Source of the DNA: Oscillospiraceae bacterium
Lineage (GTDB): Bacteria > Bacillota > Clostridia > Oscillospirales > Oscillospiraceae
Direction of reading: 5' to 3'
Length of the DNA: 56,480 bases
Assembly: GCA_910575505.1 (NCBI GenBank)
Contig: CAJTFK010000026.1
Coordinates: forward strand, 1 to 56,480
Shown here: piece after piece, positions 1 to 8,346 of the stretch
How positions within the stretch are numbered: the stretch's first letter is position 1
How the letters are laid out: each line of letters starts with the position of its first letter
The notes under the pieces: model-generated
Database searches by the model: none
What the model was told of the DNA's origin: nothing
Seen by the model: only the letters and a program-made list of their open reading frames with translations
Position numbers and translations under genes: made by a program

Positions 1-2
1 AA

Positions 3-89
3 AAACTGCTGGCAGTAATGATAACCGAGATGAAAACGGAGGTGGCCGCTGAAAAGGAGCGGCTGAGGGCAGAGAATAGAGCAAGCTGA
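3..89 (+). CDS. C-terminal tail of an unknown protein (cut by window start)
   Basis: An open frame enters from the left edge and stops at 87-89. The visible 28 residues are charged and probably helical (…KTEVAAEKERLRAEN…), as in the coiled-coil tail of a larger protein. It lies upstream of an integrase, where the related element further right carries a DUF6809-type gene, but the visible residues do not match that protein. Family unknown; it is called coding only because a hairpin terminator follows the stop directly. Confidence 0.4.
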   Translation, partial: KLLAVMITEMKTEVAAEKERLRAENRAS

Positions 90-100
90 GAACTGCGGCC

Positions 101-135
101 CACCGGGACACCCCCGGTGAGCCAGTTTTTCTCTG
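101..135 (+). terminator. Rho-independent terminator
   Basis: A 7-bp stem CACCGGG/CCCGGTG (101-107 with 113-119) is followed by a T-rich run at 125-133. It ends the transcript of the gene fragment at the window start. From here to the integrase at 402 no gene is seen. Confidence 0.6.
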
Positions 136-401
136 TCTGTGGGCAAATATGTGGTCAAGGAGTTCCCGGCCGTACAAAGCAAGCAGAAATTGTCACGAGA
201 ATGGCAGGTCTGAAACAGATAATGGAGATTTTCAGGGCCAAAAGTCAGCCCTTATCCTCAGAGTAGCGTGTGCGCTGGTACAAACAAAGATAAGAGCTTT
301 TTCCTCTGCGGCAATTTCAAATTTTTTGATAACTGTAAGAAAACAGCTGGATATTGAGGCCAGCAGATGGTAATATGCGTCGTTAAAGGAGGCGATGCAA
401 T

Positions 402-1559
402 ATGGCAAAGCGCAGAGCTAACGGCGAAGGGAATATTCGTAAACGTTCCGATGGGCGCTGGGAGGGGCGATATACTGCCGGATACGATCCGGACACCGGC
501 AAGCGTATTATCAAAAACGTGCTGGGCAGGACCCAGGCGGAGGTCAAAGAAAAACTGAAATCCGCTATAGGTGAGAACCAGCGCCTGGATATCTCCAAGG
601 CCGGAAATTATACGGTGGCATCATGGCTACGGACGTGGTACGAAGTATACGCTGAGCCTCGCATCCGTCCTAATACACGGGAATATTACACAAACTATAT
701 TGAGAACCACATCGTTCCGGGCATCGGCAAGATCATGCTGGACAAGCTGACAACCATTCAAATTCAACGATTTTACAACAACCTCCAAAAAAGTGGCCGG
801 GTCCAGCGTAAAGGATATCCTGAATTGAAAGATAAAAGCCTCAGCCCTCGGGTAGTTCGCGGCGTCCATACGCTACTGAGTAACTGCTTAGATCAGGCAG
901 TAGCTGAAAGACTAATTCTTGTGAATCCAGCTCAGGGTTGTAAACTACCAAAACTGGAAAAGAAAGAGATGCACATTCTGCCGCAGGAGAAGATCGGTAT
1001 GTATCTGGCAGAGGCAGACCGCCGGGGACTTCTGGCGGCGTTCTACCTCGAACTGACTACTGGCCTCAGAAGAGGAGAATTGCTGGCTCTCCTCTGGACG
1101 GACTTGGACATCGAAGCTAGGACGATTTCCGTCACAAAACAGGTGAACCGCATCAAAGGTGAACTGGTAGTCAGCCTGCCGAAGACGCAGAACTCTGTTC
1201 GAACACTGGCGATTCCACAGCAGGCGGTAGACCTCCTGATTGAAGAACACAAGAAGCACCCAAATAATCCGTACATGTTTCCATCGCCAAAGACTGGAAC
1301 GATGTATGACCCGGATGCCTTCCGCCGGACACACGATAAAATTCTGAAGGCAATAGGCGCAGAACACGTTCGTTTCCACGACATGAGACACCTTTTCGCA
1401 ACCCTGTCCTTGAAAAACGGCGTGGACGTGAAGACCCTCTCTGGTGCCTTGGGTCACTACTCAGCGGGCTTCACGCTAAACACCTACACCCACGCCACGG
1501 CACAGATGAAGCAGGAGGCGGCGGACACTATCGGAGCGGTCATCAGCAGTCAAATGTAA
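402..1559 (+). CDS. Tn916-type tyrosine recombinase (integrase A)
   Basis: Site-specific recombinase of 385 aa, expected to integrate and excise a mobile element. The N-terminal 50 residues are an AP2-like arm-binding domain (GEGNIRKRSDGRWEGR). A SAM-like core-binding domain follows (about 65-165), then the catalytic domain with Arg near 222 (TGLRRGE), the HxxR box near 326-329 (HDMRH), His near 351 (LGHYS) and the nucleophile Tyr near 361 (LNTYTHA). The start ATG follows AAAGGAGG with good spacing. The protein is nearly the same as the integrase at 18347-19504, yet many third codon positions differ, so it is an old relative and not a recent duplicate. A terminator follows, but then an FRG gene and another integrase 3' end intervene before the att copy at 3527. 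All catalytic residues are present, so it is probably functional. Confidence 0.93.
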   Translation: MAKRRANGEGNIRKRSDGRWEGRYTAGYDPDTGKRIIKNVLGRTQAEVKEKLKSAIGENQRLDISKAGNYTVASWLRTWYEVYAEPRIRPNTREYYTNYIENHIVPGIGKIMLDKLTTIQIQRFYNNLQKSGRVQRKGYPELKDKSLSPRVVRGVHTLLSNCLDQAVAERLILVNPAQGCKLPKLEKKEMHILPQEKIGMYLAEADRRGLLAAFYLELTTGLRRGELLALLWTDLDIEARTISVTKQVNRIKGELVVSLPKTQNSVRTLAIPQQAVDLLIEEHKKHPNNPYMFPSPKTGTMYDPDAFRRTHDKILKAIGAEHVRFHDMRHLFATLSLKNGVDVKTLSGALGHYSAGFTLNTYTHATAQMKQEAADTIGAVISSQM

Positions 1560-1587
1560 GAGAGGAGGACCCGCAAATAGCAGCACC

Positions 1588-1606
1588 GGGCAGGAAAATC
1601 CTGCCC
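1588..1606 (+). terminator. Hairpin after integrase A
   Basis: Stem GGGCAGGA/TCCTGCCC, followed within 30 nt by a run of seven T (about 1630-1637). The same hairpin sits behind the integrase copies at 3366-3390 and 19529-19553, so it is part of the conserved element end. Homology to the other two ends stops near 1630. Confidence 0.6.
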
Positions 1607-1911
1607 AGCGCTCTTTCATCCTTTCCAGCGTTTTTTTGTTGTGAAAATTGTAGATTGCAACTGACCAACAAAATCTGAAGTCTTAGAAGAGTTTCAGGAA
1701 TAAAAACGTTGAGCCTTAATGGTATAGTAACTCTTTGAAATAACAGAAAAAATATTTGATGGAATTGCACTGCATGTTTTTATCTGTTATAATGTAAAAA
1801 AATAAACATATTTGTCAGGGGACGATTGTCTTCTTTTTCTACTTTTTCTTTGATGAGCTATACTATGTTGAGGACATTCAGCAGGCATTTAAAAATATCT
1901 GTTTAGACAAG

Positions 1912-3120
1912 ATGCTGTCTGATGGCTATTTTGACATGAGTATATACATATATGGCCGGATAAAAAAGGAAGATATGTATGCTAGGCTCAAAGCGCGCAA
2001 ATCAAAATATGCTGAGTTGTATCGTAGGTCGTACCCTAAAAGGGACAACGCAATGGCTGTCTGGAAAAAATGTATGGGTAAAGATCTCTATACTGATGAT
2101 AACAATCGTTTTCCAGTCAAACTGACTCATGAAGAATCCAAGGGTATCGTTAACTGGGTATATAGGACATTAAAAAATGCAGAAGAAAGAGAGAGGTTCA
2201 CGGAAGAACTTCTCAGACAAATTAAAGAGTTCCATAACATCTCTCAATCCGTCTGCTTAACAAGAGGTGTTGTATACAACAAGAAGAAAATTGAATTGAA
2301 CTTTATAGCTTCTGTTTCAGACGCAAATCATTTTATTTCTCTTCTTGGGCAAAGAACAAATGCGCTCTTTTTTCGAGGGCATTCAGATCCAAATTACATT
2401 TTGCAACCTTCTATTATGCGGACGTCAAGTCTACAGCAAAACGAGAGCAGAATATATCAGGAATTACTGATAAACTGCCCCGACGACTTTGAGAAATGCC
2501 ATACACATTTAGAAAAATTAGTGAAAATGCAGCATTACGGGTTACCTACCCGATTGCTCGACATTACGAGAAACCCTCTGGTAGCGTTATATTTTGCATG
2601 TGAGAGTAATTTGGACACATACGGTGAATTAGTATTGATTTCTGCGGAGGATCATGAGATTAAATATCCTCAAAGCGATACTGCATCAGTATTGGCAAGT
2701 TTGCCGACATTTACGGCTGATGAACAGCGTGAGTTATATCGCTTGGCGAATGATCCTGAAGTAGGAGGATTAGAATTTGAACATGGCATATCAAAATTAA
2801 TCCAAGAGGTAAGACTAGAAAAACCCAGCTTTCAATCCAAAATTAACCGTGAAGATATATTGAACAGTTATATAGTATTTGCGCTTAAGAACAACAATCG
2901 AATTGTAAAACAAGATGGTGCGTTTATCCTGTGTGGCTTAAATGGCCGAGCAAACTCTTTGGAAGAATTTCGATATCGAGAGCAGGGCAAGAAAATAATT
3001 GTTTTTATAGAGAAAAAAGAGGAAATTCTTGAGCAGTTGGAGCATTTTTCGATTAATCGGGCAACGTTATTTCCTGAAATAGAATGTGTGGCAGAATATC
3101 TTAAGAAAAAATATGGGTAA
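1912..3120 (+). CDS. FRG domain-containing protein
   Basis: Protein of 402 aa from this ATG. Residues about 145-250 carry the FRG domain: FFRGHSDPNYILQPSI, a charged helix with ESRIYQELL, then KMQHYGLPTRLLDITRNPL and ALYFACES. The biochemical role of FRG domains is not established; such proteins often occur near phage-defence genes (known association, not proof of function). The gene is AT-richer than its surroundings and sits between integrase A and an integrase 3' remnant, which indicates acquisition as cargo. The start is uncertain: the frame stays open back to about 1798 with plausible coding (DELYYVEDIQQAF just before the ATG), and no good ribosome site precedes 1912. The true N-terminus may therefore be longer, use a non-ATG start, or have been lost. 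Confidence 0.8.
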   Translation: MLSDGYFDMSIYIYGRIKKEDMYARLKARKSKYAELYRRSYPKRDNAMAVWKKCMGKDLYTDDNNRFPVKLTHEESKGIVNWVYRTLKNAEERERFTEELLRQIKEFHNISQSVCLTRGVVYNKKKIELNFIASVSDANHFISLLGQRTNALFFRGHSDPNYILQPSIMRTSSLQQNESRIYQELLINCPDDFEKCHTHLEKLVKMQHYGLPTRLLDITRNPLVALYFACESNLDTYGELVLISAEDHEIKYPQSDTASVLASLPTFTADEQRELYRLANDPEVGGLEFEHGISKLIQEVRLEKPSFQSKINREDILNSYIVFALKNNNRIVKQDGAFILCGLNGRANSLEEFRYREQGKKIIVFIEKKEEILEQLEHFSINRATLFPEIECVAEYLKKKYG

Positions 3121-3155
3121 TCCAATCTGAAAACTCTACGGAAAGCTATGCCTAA

Positions 3156-3338
3156 TTTCATGAGGTGAGACATCTTCGCCTCGCTGTCACTGAAAAAAGC
3201 ATAGACGTAAAAAACCTCTCCGATGCGCTGGGCCACTACTCGACGGGCTTTACGCTAAATACCTACACCCACGCCACGGCACAGATGAAGCAGGAGGCGG
3301 CGGACACCATCGGAGCGGTCATTAGCAGCCAAATGTGA
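3156..3338 (+). pseudogene. Integrase 3'-end remnant (integrase B)
   Basis: The reading frame encodes FHEVRHL…, ALGHYSTGFTLNTYTHA and the full integrase tail ending AVISSQM, matching the last 60 residues of the integrases at 402 and 18347. Everything upstream is missing, a stop lies directly before it, and the stretch after RHL is frame-scrambled compared with the intact copies. It retains the downstream end structure (hairpin, TGGGTC pair, att copy), so it is the right end of an element whose integrase was lost when the FRG gene region joined here. Confidence 0.85.
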
Positions 3339-3365
3339 GAAGGGGAGAAGCCCCTAAACAGCAGC

Positions 3366-3390
3366 ACCGGGCAGAAAAATCCTGCCCGGT
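3366..3390 (+). terminator. Hairpin after integrase remnant B
   Basis: Stem ACCGGGCAG/CTGCCCGGT followed by ATTCTTTTG. Counterpart of 19529-19553. Confidence 0.6.
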
Positions 3391-3421
3391 ATTCTTTTGT
3401 CATTTCCAGCCATTTTCCCGT

Positions 3422-3440
3422 GTGGGTCAACTTGTGGGTC
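3422..3440 (+). repeat. Paired TGGGTC motif, candidate integrase arm site
   Basis: GTGGGTCAACTTGTGGGTC holds two TGGGTC copies 12 nt apart. The identical 19-mer occurs at 3685-3703 and 19585-19603, and a variant at 54876-54896, always within about 200 nt of an att copy. Confidence 0.45.
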
Positions 3441-3491
3441 GGCCCGGTTACTAGCACGTTACTAACAAAAGAAAAGTTGCGAAAACAGGAG

Positions 3492-3520
3492 AAAACCCCG
3501 AAACCATTGCGGTTTCTGGG
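3492..3520 (-). terminator. Element-borne terminator facing out of the tRNA-Val copy
   Basis: On the minus strand, directly after the tRNA 3' end copy, a hairpin (GAAACC/GGTTTC plus three outer G-C pairs around one mismatch) is followed by GTTTTC. Read from the tRNA it is a normal rho-independent terminator. Equivalents occur at 19652-19683 and 54683-54712. Confidence 0.6.
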
Positions 3521-3526
3521 CTCCTA

Positions 3527-3571
3527 TGGTGGAGACTACTGGACTCGAACCAGTGGCCTCATGCGTGTGAA
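3527..3571 (-). other. Attachment-site copy: 3' half of tRNA-Val(CAC)
   Basis: 45 nt identical to 19690-19734, covering CCA, acceptor 3' strand, T arm, variable loop and anticodon loop of tRNA-Val. The 5' half of the tRNA is absent, so this is an attL/attR-type duplication made by integration, not a working tRNA. It separates the element on the left (1-3526) from the IME on the right. Confidence 0.9.
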
Positions 3572-3607
3572 TATTCGATAAGGGAGCGGACAACGCTTTT
3601 CCACTCC

Positions 3608-3636
3608 ATCCGGGCCTTTCGTGCCCGGATTTGTTA
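3608..3636 (+). terminator. Hairpin near the IME left end
   Basis: ATCCGGGC/GCCCGGAT stem (3608-3615 with 3623-3630), then TTGTTATTT. It may insulate the element from its neighbour. The stretch 3572-4052 holds no gene; besides this hairpin it contains a TGGGTC pair and a 44-nt repeat. Confidence 0.5.
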
Positions 3637-3684
3637 TTTCACCATCCCGCTTATTCCACTGTTTCCGCTCTAATTTTTCCTGTC

Positions 3685-3703
3685 GTGGGTCAACTTGTGG
3701 GTC
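3685..3703 (+). repeat. Paired TGGGTC motif at IME left end
   Basis: Same 19-mer as 3422-3440 and 19585-19603. One copy at each end of the IME in the same orientation is what arm-type integrase sites would look like. Confidence 0.45.
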
Positions 3704-3833
3704 AGAAACAAATAGCTTGGACCACGAAGAGCAAGTAACAGGAAGTAAAAGAGACAAAAGATACAATAAGAAAAGGGATTGGTTCTAGTCAGTCCGTTGC
3801 GGTAAAGTACACATAGACCGCAATATACATCTG

Positions 3834-3877
3834 CCCTTCCAAATAGAGTAAGGAAATGTATGAATAAAAAGGCAGCG
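3834..3877 (+). repeat. 44-nt direct repeat, left copy
   Basis: Differs from 14946-14989 at 3 of 44 positions. The right copy is the leader just upstream of the excisionase-like gene. The two copies bracket the whole cargo block. Confidence 0.8.
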
Positions 3878-4052
3878 TAGAGAGAAAGGGTTGTTTACTC
3901 GTGAATTCCACCGCCGTGCGGTTTTCCGCTGTATGCGTAGATAGCGCATAACCATCAAAAGCTTGAAATAGTACTTGAAAATAGACCTTCGTCCCGTAAC
4001 GACTGAATCCAATGGAGCGGCTGTATATCGCGGCCCTGGTTGTCTTTATCGA

Positions 4053-5009
4053 CTAGAGCTGTTCAAGTTCCGCTTTGTAATAGGAAACGAACATATCGAC
4101 AAAGCGATTTGCCGCCTTGGAAATATAGTGTTTGCTATTGATCACGATACGCATATCCCGTACAGTCTGAGGCGAGGATAGTTTATAAAATGCCAACTCC
4201 GGGTGTTCTTTCGTAATTGCGCGGTCGGGGACAAACGTTGCCCCGACCCCTGCCGCTGCTAAGGCAAAAGCAGTGACGATCTGGGTGATCTCCATACAGA
4301 TATTCGGGACGGCGGAGCATTCCTCAAAGAAAGCGTCTGTGCGTTTGCGGAGGTTGTATTTGGACTCCAGCAGGATGAAGGGCGTGTCCTCGAAGTCCTT
4401 CAGATCCACGCAGGACTGATCGCCATTCCAGTGGCGGTTTGCCTGAATGTCTGCGCAGGTCATGGCAGCTTTCCTCAGTCTCCCATTGACCGGAAAACTG
4501 ATCGGCACCGCCAAAATGATTTGATCGCGGAACCCCGGATAATACCTGAAATCCGGGTCCTTGGCCAGTTGGCTGATGAAAGTAAAATCAAGCTTCCGGT
4601 CCCGCAGCAGTTCCTTCAATTCATAAGCGCCCGCCTCCACAATATCCAGGCTGATGCCTGGATATTCTTCTTTGAATGCAAGTAATATCGGCGGCAGGAT
4701 GCAGGAAATGATATAGCTGGTTGCGCCGATTCGCAGAGTACCCATATTCATATCCGACAAATCTAATAGCTGGCTTTGCAGCTCGGTTTCTAAAACGCGC
4801 ATCTGCTCGATCTTGTCTATGTAGATGCGTCCCGCAGCCGTCAAGCCCAGCGGCTTCTGGTTTCGATCAAATAGGGGCATCCCAATCTCGTTTTCAATTT
4901 TTTGGATAGCAATGCTCAGCGCTGGCTGAGTGAGATAAAGAGCCTGCGCCGCTTTGGAAAAACTGCCCTTTTGGTAAACCATATAGATGTATTCCAGCTC
5001 GTTTCGCAT
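4053..5009 (-). CDS. LysR-family transcriptional regulator
   Basis: 318 aa, normal LysR length. Winged HTH in the first 65 residues (LEYIYMVYQKGSFSKAAQAL, then LTQPALSIAIQKIENEIG), followed by the substrate-binding domain (about 90-300) that senses the inducer. It is divergent from the esterase operon starting at 5132, the usual arrangement for a LysR activator of its neighbour. Two palindromes fill the intergenic gap (5021-5066). Inducer unknown; given the downstream carrier and malic enzyme, a C4 acid or an aromatic product of ester cleavage is plausible (inference). Confidence 0.93.
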   Translation of the reverse strand: MRNELEYIYMVYQKGSFSKAAQALYLTQPALSIAIQKIENEIGMPLFDRNQKPLGLTAAGRIYIDKIEQMRVLETELQSQLLDLSDMNMGTLRIGATSYIISCILPPILLAFKEEYPGISLDIVEAGAYELKELLRDRKLDFTFISQLAKDPDFRYYPGFRDQIILAVPISFPVNGRLRKAAMTCADIQANRHWNGDQSCVDLKDFEDTPFILLESKYNLRKRTDAFFEECSAVPNICMEITQIVTAFALAAAGVGATFVPDRAITKEHPELAFYKLSSPQTVRDMRIVINSKHYISKAANRFVDMFVSYYKAELEQL

Positions 5010-5020
5010 AACGCATCTCC

Positions 5021-5066
5021 ATAAATTGAATTTATAGTAGTATATAATATATAAAATTGACTTTAT
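5021..5066. promoter_or_regulatory. Two palindromic candidate LysR operators
   Basis: ATAAATTGAATTTAT (5021-5035) and ATAAAATTGACTTTAT (5051-5066) are near-perfect palindromes 30 nt apart, about three helical turns, between the divergent LysR and esterase genes. The second overlaps the -35 box of the esterase promoter. This fits LysR recognition plus activation sites. Confidence 0.6.
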
Positions 5067-5085
5067 CAGGTCAAGGGGGTATTCT
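5057..5085 (+). promoter_or_regulatory. Sigma-A promoter of the esterase operon
   Basis: TTGACT (5057-5062), 17-nt spacer, TATTCT (5080-5085); the start codon is at 5132. Confidence 0.55.
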
Positions 5086-5131
5086 GAAATTGGTTAAAAA
5101 CACAGGAAATCAAATTGAGGGGAGGAGAAAA

Positions 5132-6886
5132 ATGGATAAATTGACGGTCAACTCTTTGCCGGAGGATGTGGCCAGTCTTCCGGTAGATTTTGCCCATCCC
5201 AATCGGACGCTTCTGTATGGCTGTTTCTGGGAATCGGTAAACGTCGTGGGGAAAGAGCGGAAATTTCTTACCTACATTCCAAAAGATTTGGAATATTGCC
5301 AGCCCTGCCTAGTAGTCGCGCCGCCTTCAAGGCATGAGCTGCTGTCTTATCTGGAGGCGTCGGGCCTGCGGGCCCTGGCTGATCAGGAGCAGCTGTTCCT
5401 GTTTCTGCTGGTTCCGGAAGAGGGCGGCTGGCAAACGGATGGCGGCGACGCAGACTACATGAACGCTGTCTACACGGCAATCCAGCGGCGGGATTTCTAT
5501 GTAACCATGCAGGACAATATCTACGCCTGCGGCATCGGGGACGGAGCGGTGATTGCCCATCAGGCGGCCCAGCGGATGACCAGTGAATGGAGCGGCCTGT
5601 TCAGCTTTGGGGCATTAACCCGTAATCTGCTGGAAACCCAGGATACGCGGGCGGCCAGTCAGGAGCAGAACGGGGCTGAGCTGCGGATTGCCGCCGCGAA
5701 GTGCCAGCTGCCGGTATGGCTGGCGGTAACATCCATGGACGAGCATACGGCTGTTGCCGTGAATTACTGGAAAGCGGAAAACCACGCGGTGGAGCCGCCT
5801 CTTTCCGGCCAGGGCGCGGATCTGATCTGGATGCCCTCGCCGGTGCGGCGGTACAGCGAGGTCAACGAGGAGCAGATCGCCCAGATCCGCGTCACGCTGG
5901 GAAACGAGGACGTCAGCCTGGAGTCTCTGCGGCGTATGTGGAACTACATTGGGCTGGCCCGGCGGCACCGGGGCTATGGGCAAAAAAACCTCCGGTATTT
6001 CAAGCGGCCTTCCGATCTGGGCGCGGTGCTCCAGCAGCGGGAGATCGGCGGAATGGCCCGCCTCTGGTACGAATATGTGCCGGAGAGCTGTACGCCGGAC
6101 CAAAAGTGGCCTCTGGTGGTGGCGATGCACGGACGGGGCGGCACGGCGGAGACCTTTTTTGACCTGACCAACCTGTTCCAGGTGGCGGAGGCCCGGAAAT
6201 TCATCGCGGTTTTTCCCCAGGCTGGTATCCACCAGCAGAAGCCGGGCGGCCTGAAAAACGTTCTCTATTGGAACGGCAGCTATGAAGGGACGCCGATCAA
6301 TGATGTTGCCTTTATCCGGGCAATGGTGGCGGACATCGAGAGCCGCCTTCCCATTGACCAAGGCCGGATATACGCCTGCGGGCAGAGCAGCGGCGGCATT
6401 ATGGCGGACGTGCTGTCCACCTGCGCCAGCGACCTGTTTACCGCCTGCGCCAGCTGGTCTGGGATGTACCACCCCAGGAAAGTGCATGGGACGTATCCCC
6501 GGACCGCTCCCGTCATTCCCACCCTGTTTCTCTGCGGCGCAGAGGACGCCTTCTGCACGGAAAGGGGAGAAGACCCGGAGCTCCCCTTCCGCCTGATCCC
6601 GGAGCTGCGGCGGGACATCATGGAGAAACTGGAGCGCTGTCACTTAGATGTAAAGCGCATGCAGACCTGGACCACAGACCCGATCACCTGGTATTGCTGG
6701 CCGGACGAACAGGGCGTTCCCATGCTGACGGTGGGTATTGTCCGGGATATGCCCCACGCCAATTATCCTGAGGAGAGCTGGATCAGTTGCGACCAGTTTT
6801 TCAGCGGATTTTACCGCAACGAAAAAAGCCAGCTCTGCTGGCGCGGAAAGATTATAGAGTCGATACAGGACACGGGAAAAGCGTGA
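5132..6886 (+). CDS. PHB-depolymerase/feruloyl-esterase-like alpha/beta hydrolase
   Basis: 584 aa from ATG 5132, chosen because GGGGAGGAG sits just upstream; earlier in-frame starts lack a ribosome site. The C-terminal half (about 310-560) is an esterase of the polyhydroxybutyrate depolymerase / LpqC type: WPLVVAMHGRGG, then the nucleophile elbow GQSSGG with Ser near 418, then FLCGAEDAF near the acidic residue and a late His (PHANYP). The N-terminal half (about 1-290) resembles a second alpha/beta hydrolase fold with CGIGDGAV at the elbow position, so the Ser is missing and it is probably non-catalytic. No signal peptide, so it should act in the cytoplasm. First gene of an operon with a carboxylate carrier and malic enzyme. 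Ester cleavage is well supported; the substrate is unknown. Confidence 0.85.
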   Translation: MDKLTVNSLPEDVASLPVDFAHPNRTLLYGCFWESVNVVGKERKFLTYIPKDLEYCQPCLVVAPPSRHELLSYLEASGLRALADQEQLFLFLLVPEEGGWQTDGGDADYMNAVYTAIQRRDFYVTMQDNIYACGIGDGAVIAHQAAQRMTSEWSGLFSFGALTRNLLETQDTRAASQEQNGAELRIAAAKCQLPVWLAVTSMDEHTAVAVNYWKAENHAVEPPLSGQGADLIWMPSPVRRYSEVNEEQIAQIRVTLGNEDVSLESLRRMWNYIGLARRHRGYGQKNLRYFKRPSDLGAVLQQREIGGMARLWYEYVPESCTPDQKWPLVVAMHGRGGTAETFFDLTNLFQVAEARKFIAVFPQAGIHQQKPGGLKNVLYWNGSYEGTPINDVAFIRAMVADIESRLPIDQGRIYACGQSSGGIMADVLSTCASDLFTACASWSGMYHPRKVHGTYPRTAPVIPTLFLCGAEDAFCTERGEDPELPFRLIPELRRDIMEKLERCHLDVKRMQTWTTDPITWYCWPDEQGVPMLTVGIVRDMPHANYPEESWISCDQFFSGFYRNEKSQLCWRGKIIESIQDTGKA

Positions 6887-6905
6887 ATAAAGAAGGAGAA
6901 ACGTT

Positions 6906-8300
6906 ATGAAAAAGACGGAGAAGAGAACCTTCCGCGTTCCCCATCAACTCATCATTATGCTGGCGATTGCGGCCATCGCCACGCTTGCCACCTACGTCAT
7001 CCCCGCTGGAGCCTATGAACAGATTGAGATCAACGGCAGAAAGGCGATTGACGCCGCCTCCTTCCACTACATTGACCAGACACCGGTCGGCCCCTGGCAA
7101 GCATTTCTGGCCCTGCCGGGCGGCTTTAGCAAGCAGGTCTCCATCATAGCCATGATTACCATGATCGCGGGAGCGATTGGCGTAATCAACGAAACAAAAT
7201 GCATCGACGCCTCCATTGGGAAGCTGGTATCCAAATATAAAAACAACCTGTACATCATCGTCCCTCTGCTCCTGGGCGTGTTTACCATCCTGGGGACCAT
7301 GGGCATCAATACACCGATTATTGCGTTTGTTCCCATCGCGTTGATTTTGGGACGCAGCCTCGGCGGAGACGCACTGGTGGGCGTTACCTTGGTGCTCATG
7401 GGCGAGATCTGTGGGCAGGCGGGCGGCGCGTTCTGTACTTCCTCCACCGCGGTTGCCCAGGAATTGGTGGGGTTGGAGATCTTCACTGGCTGGCAGCTTC
7501 GTATCATCGCCTCCGTCGTCCTGTGGGCGGTAGGCTCCGTGTTCCTGATCCGCTATGTCCAGAAAATCCGAAAAGACCCCACAAAAAGCATTCTCCATGG
7601 GGTGGAGGGCGTTGCCGCAGAAGCAGACGGCTCGTCCGAGGAGGCGGAGCTGACGCCGCGCAGGATCGGCGCGCTGATTACCTTTATCATCGGCTTTGGG
7701 GTTCTGGTCTACGGCGCAACGCACGGCTGGAGCACGGCGGACGCCATCCCGGCGGTGTTTATGCTCACCGCGATTGCCTGCGGCCTGATCAGCGGCTTTT
7801 CTCCGGACAAAATCGCCAAGGAGTTCGTCAAGGGCGCGAAGACCATGACCGGCGCAGCGCTGGTAGTCGCCTTTGCCACCGGAATCAACACCATCCTCAG
7901 CTCCGGCAATATCATCCATACCATTGTTCACGCCATGGCCAGCCTGTTCTCCGGCGGCTCCGCCTATGTCTCTGCCATCGGTATGTACATCAGCAACCTG
8001 CTCATCAACTTCGTGCTCTGCTCTTCCTCCTCCCAAGCCACCACTGTAATTCCCATTTTCTCCGGCGTGGGCGATGTTTTGGGCCTGACCCAGCAGACCG
8101 TAGTCCAGACCTTCAATTTTGGTGACGCCTTTACCAACCTGGTCACGCCGGTTTCCAGCGTTTTGATGGGCTGCATCGGCTGCGCGGGCGTTCCCTGGGA
8201 CCGCTGGCTGAAGTTTGCTTGGAAGTGGCTGCTGGTCTTTATCGCCATTGGCGGTGTGTTTATCATGATCGGTGTGGGGATCAATTACGGTCCCTTCTAA
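6906..8300 (+). CDS. YfcC/DcuC-family (C4-dicarboxylate-type) membrane carrier
   Basis: 464 aa with about 12 hydrophobic segments starting at residue 15 (LIIMLAIAAIATLATYVIPAGAY). GTMGINTPIIAFVPIALILGR and the late CSSSSQATTVIPIFSGVGD are typical of the DcuC/YfcC superfamily (C4-dicarboxylate anaerobic carriers and relatives, some of which move amino acids). It follows the esterase by 20 nt with ribosome site AAGAAGGAGAA, so it is co-transcribed. With malic enzyme next, malate or a malate conjugate is the likeliest cargo (inference); substrate assignment within this superfamily is unreliable. Confidence 0.85.
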   Translation: MKKTEKRTFRVPHQLIIMLAIAAIATLATYVIPAGAYEQIEINGRKAIDAASFHYIDQTPVGPWQAFLALPGGFSKQVSIIAMITMIAGAIGVINETKCIDASIGKLVSKYKNNLYIIVPLLLGVFTILGTMGINTPIIAFVPIALILGRSLGGDALVGVTLVLMGEICGQAGGAFCTSSTAVAQELVGLEIFTGWQLRIIASVVLWAVGSVFLIRYVQKIRKDPTKSILHGVEGVAAEADGSSEEAELTPRRIGALITFIIGFGVLVYGATHGWSTADAIPAVFMLTAIACGLISGFSPDKIAKEFVKGAKTMTGAALVVAFATGINTILSSGNIIHTIVHAMASLFSGGSAYVSAIGMYISNLLINFVLCSSSSQATTVIPIFSGVGDVLGLTQQTVVQTFNFGDAFTNLVTPVSSVLMGCIGCAGVPWDRWLKFAWKWLLVFIAIGGVFIMIGVGINYGPF

Positions 8301-8346
8301 AGTCCCAAACGATGCAACAACGAAAATAACACGAAAGGCGGAACGA

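Noticed and set aside
3527..3571. A second tRNA-Val gene
   Set aside because: Only the 3' half is present; the 5' acceptor strand and D arm are missing, so it is an att duplication.
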